A stretch of DNA of 12,483 bases, taken from contig JAKAMH010000024.1 of assembly GCA_021813005.1 (NCBI GenBank), forward strand, positions 1-12,483, written 5' to 3'. Made by a program: the position numbers and the translations under genes. Below, piece after piece: positions 11,141 through 12,483 of this stretch. The stretch's first letter is position 1; each line of letters begins with the position of its first letter. The notes beneath the pieces are model-generated. The model had not been told where the DNA came from. It was given only the letters and a program-made list of their open reading frames with translations, and did no database searches. Origin of the DNA: a bacterium. Its GTDB lineage: Bacteria; Patescibacteriota; Microgenomatia; Levybacterales; UBA12049.

Positions 11141-11740
11141 TTAGTTGATTGGTTCTGAGTGGCTCTCGGGAGGGTAGGAGGCAAGGGAGATTTCTTCTGT
11201 CTGCCAATTGAAGCGAAAAGGCGTGCCAAGCGAGTAGATAGCCACTTCTCTGGCCGACTCAAGAACAGGGTAATCAGATGTTTTGAGAAAGCCCTCGATC
11301 AGTCGGTCAGGTGCCGAGTACAGGACAGGCAGCACGGCGTCCAGAAAGATATTTTGCTCATCATCCATACCTGAGGGAGTGACGAGGAGTTTGTACATTT
11401 GATATTTGGGTGGGATTCCCATGAAAAGACGCATGCGGTCCAGCCCGTCAAAATGCTCTGTCGGGCCATACCAGTATTCTTCTTTCAGGGGGAGAAGCCT
11501 GTCTTTGTGCAGCGGGATAAGGAGACCTGTCTCCTGGATGGAGTATTCCTCAGACTCAAGAAAATGCTCCTCCGATTCACGGATATAAAACGCTACCTCG
11601 TCCAGCGTATAAAAGATGGGTGTGAGCGGGTAGACTTTGGAGCCACGGCCTCCCTCCTGCGCCACAATGTAGGCCATGTAGGCCTTCTCGGGGAAGTCAA
11701 CGTTCAGGGAATTGAAAGCGATCTCTTGCTTTTTTGCCAT
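11141..11740 (-). CDS. hypothetical protein
   Basis: 199 aa, not recognised. It is acidic and soluble with no signal or membrane helix. The N-terminal third (EKAYMAYIVAQEGGRGSKVYPLTPIFYTLDEVAFYIRESEEHF) looks like an alpha/beta fold, and GRGSKVYPL may be a loop. The middle has Tyr/Trp/Phe-rich EEYWYGPTEHFDGLDRMRLFMG (87-108). The C-terminal part (about 120-185) is mixed helix and strand. Codon use matches the conserved, GC-richer genes, so it is probably a resident gene. TGTTATAAT lies 18 nt before the ATG, giving a leader of about 11 nt, longer than for its neighbours. The ATG is the only good start. Confidence 0.75.
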   Translation of the reverse strand: MAKKQEIAFNSLNVDFPEKAYMAYIVAQEGGRGSKVYPLTPIFYTLDEVAFYIRESEEHFLESEEYSIQETGLLIPLHKDRLLPLKEEYWYGPTEHFDGLDRMRLFMGIPPKYQMYKLLVTPSGMDDEQNIFLDAVLPVLYSAPDRLIEGFLKTSDYPVLESAREVAIYSLGTPFRFNWQTEEISLASYPPESHSEPIN

Positions 11741-11758
11741 GTGAGAGATATTCCGTCT

Positions 11759-11767
11759 ATTATAACA
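11759..11767 (-). promoter_or_regulatory. extended -10 promoter of the 11740 gene
   Basis: Minus-strand TGTTATAAT, 18 nt before the ATG. It is the one clear -10 box here that leaves a short true leader. Confidence 0.6.
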
Positions 11768-11909
11768 GTGTGGCGATGAGGTTTGTAAACCCCGTTACAC
11801 TTTCAATTTTGCGTTGGTGCCAGACATTATGATTGGCTGAGGAGTTGCAGGCATTGGAGACATACTAGCAGAAAAAGTGCTACGGGGTAAAGGTCAGCAA
11901 TAGATAGAG

Positions 11910-11915
11910 TATAAT
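11910..11915 (+). promoter_or_regulatory. -10 box of the second methyltransferase gene
   Basis: TATAAT ends exactly 6 nt before the ATG at 11922. The -35 region is weak. Confidence 0.65.
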
Positions 11916-11921
11916 TCTGAT

Positions 11922-12483
11922 ATGACAGATGCATATAAAGAGCTGAATAAAAAGCTTGCCGATATACGTGAGGTCTTTGATGTACAACTGATTCTAGCTG
12001 GTAAATCAGACATACGAGAAGTAGAAAGATATTACCGGATTAATAGGTGGGCATATACGCTGTTTCACAGCAGGGGAGGTTTTATTCACATGGGATTAAG
12101 TAGAGATGGGCGATACAAATCAGAGGATCTTCTTGAGCCTCTAAAAGTTGTAGAAACATATATGAAATCAGTTAAGGCGAAACGTGTACTTGAGCTTGGA
12201 ATAGGAAGGGGAGCAAACAGTGAGTATCTTGCAATACAAAATCCTCTTGTTTCATTTTTCGGTTTGGATATCCCAGGAGGTCAGACAGTACATGCGCAAA
12301 AAAGAGCGGAAAGACATAGGAATTTGGACATTACGACAGGAGATTTTCATAACCTGGATATGTTTAAAGACCAATCATTTGATGTCGTGTTTGTTATTGA
12401 GGCATTGTGTCATTCGAATAAAAAAAGAAACAGTCATAAAAGAAGTGCGCCGTGTGCTTAAAAAAGACGGTATATTTATCATT
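11922..12483 (+). pseudogene. SAM-dependent methyltransferase, frameshifted and cut by the window edge
   Basis: From ATG 11922 the frame reads a class I methyltransferase: YYRINRWAYTLFHSRGGFIHMGLS (37-60), motif I VLELGIGRGANSEYLA (89-104), beta2 FFGLDIPGG (112-120), TTGDFHNLD (138-146) and FDVVFVIEALCHS (153-165). After about residue 168 the frame continues with unrelated residues and stops at 12459-12461. The +1 frame from 12427 instead reads ETVIKEVRRVLKKDGIFII, the normal continuation of these enzymes, running off the window. The switch is at seven A (12420-12426), and six A would restore one frame. Thus it is either a true frameshift, a homopolymer sequencing error or a transcriptional slippage site. 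The 3' end is not in the window. The sequence is AT-rich like other accessory genes here. Confidence 0.7.

Overview
This window looks like a piece of a Candidate Phyla Radiation (Patescibacteria) chromosome, perhaps of the Microgenomates type. That placement is an inference. It rests on dense, mostly single-gene transcription units, many small membrane and hypothetical proteins, IdsA-type prenyl synthase, DUF2061 and DUF3467 proteins, a short coiled-coil protein and palindromic intergenic repeats. No rRNA, tRNA or CRISPR array is visible. TAA, TAG and TGA all appear to act as ordinary stops.

Layout, left to right. 141-1136: conserved polytopic membrane protein. 1217-2600: AT-rich stretch with an unknown protein, a broken coiled-coil gene and a minus-strand unknown. 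2645-3455 (minus): MutT-like Nudix hydrolase whose end overlaps a DUF3467 protein. 3481-4915: S-adenosylmethionine synthetase (metK) preceded by a SAM-I-clan riboswitch with an intrinsic terminator and then palindromic repeats. 4916-5239: repeat-rich spacer. 5240-7601: DoxX-like protein, GNAT acetyltransferase (minus), DUF2061 protein and polyprenyl synthase. 7650-9209: AT-richer block with a small membrane protein, an anchored extracytoplasmic protein (minus) and a zinc nucleoside deaminase lying between two 24-bp direct repeats. 9206-10078 (minus): RecB/Cas4-like PD-(D/E)XK nuclease with four cysteines suited to an Fe-S cluster. 10079-10325: REP/MITE-like element and a promoter. 10326-10955: class I methyltransferase. 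11141-11740 (minus): unknown. 11922 to the end: a second methyltransferase, frameshifted near the window edge.

A consistent signal runs through the window. Most transcription units have a sigma70-type -10 box, often an extended TGnTATAAT, ending 6-12 nt before the start codon. The first transcribed base would then fall at or within a few bases of the ATG or GTG, so these genes are predicted to be leaderless or nearly so. The clear exceptions are metK, which has a long riboswitch leader and a purine-rich site, and the DUF3467 gene, which is internal to an operon and has a Shine-Dalgarno-like AAGGGGGGTGA. This pattern fixes the starts of several genes.

Functionally, metK makes the SAM that the two methyltransferases would use, and the riboswitch would shut metK off when SAM is high. 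Nudix and deaminase proteins suggest nucleotide clean-up or salvage. The prenyl synthase supplies long isoprenoid diphosphates. The strongest leads are the repeat-flanked deaminase cassette, the metK riboswitch, the leaderless promoter architecture and two genes broken at A7 runs.
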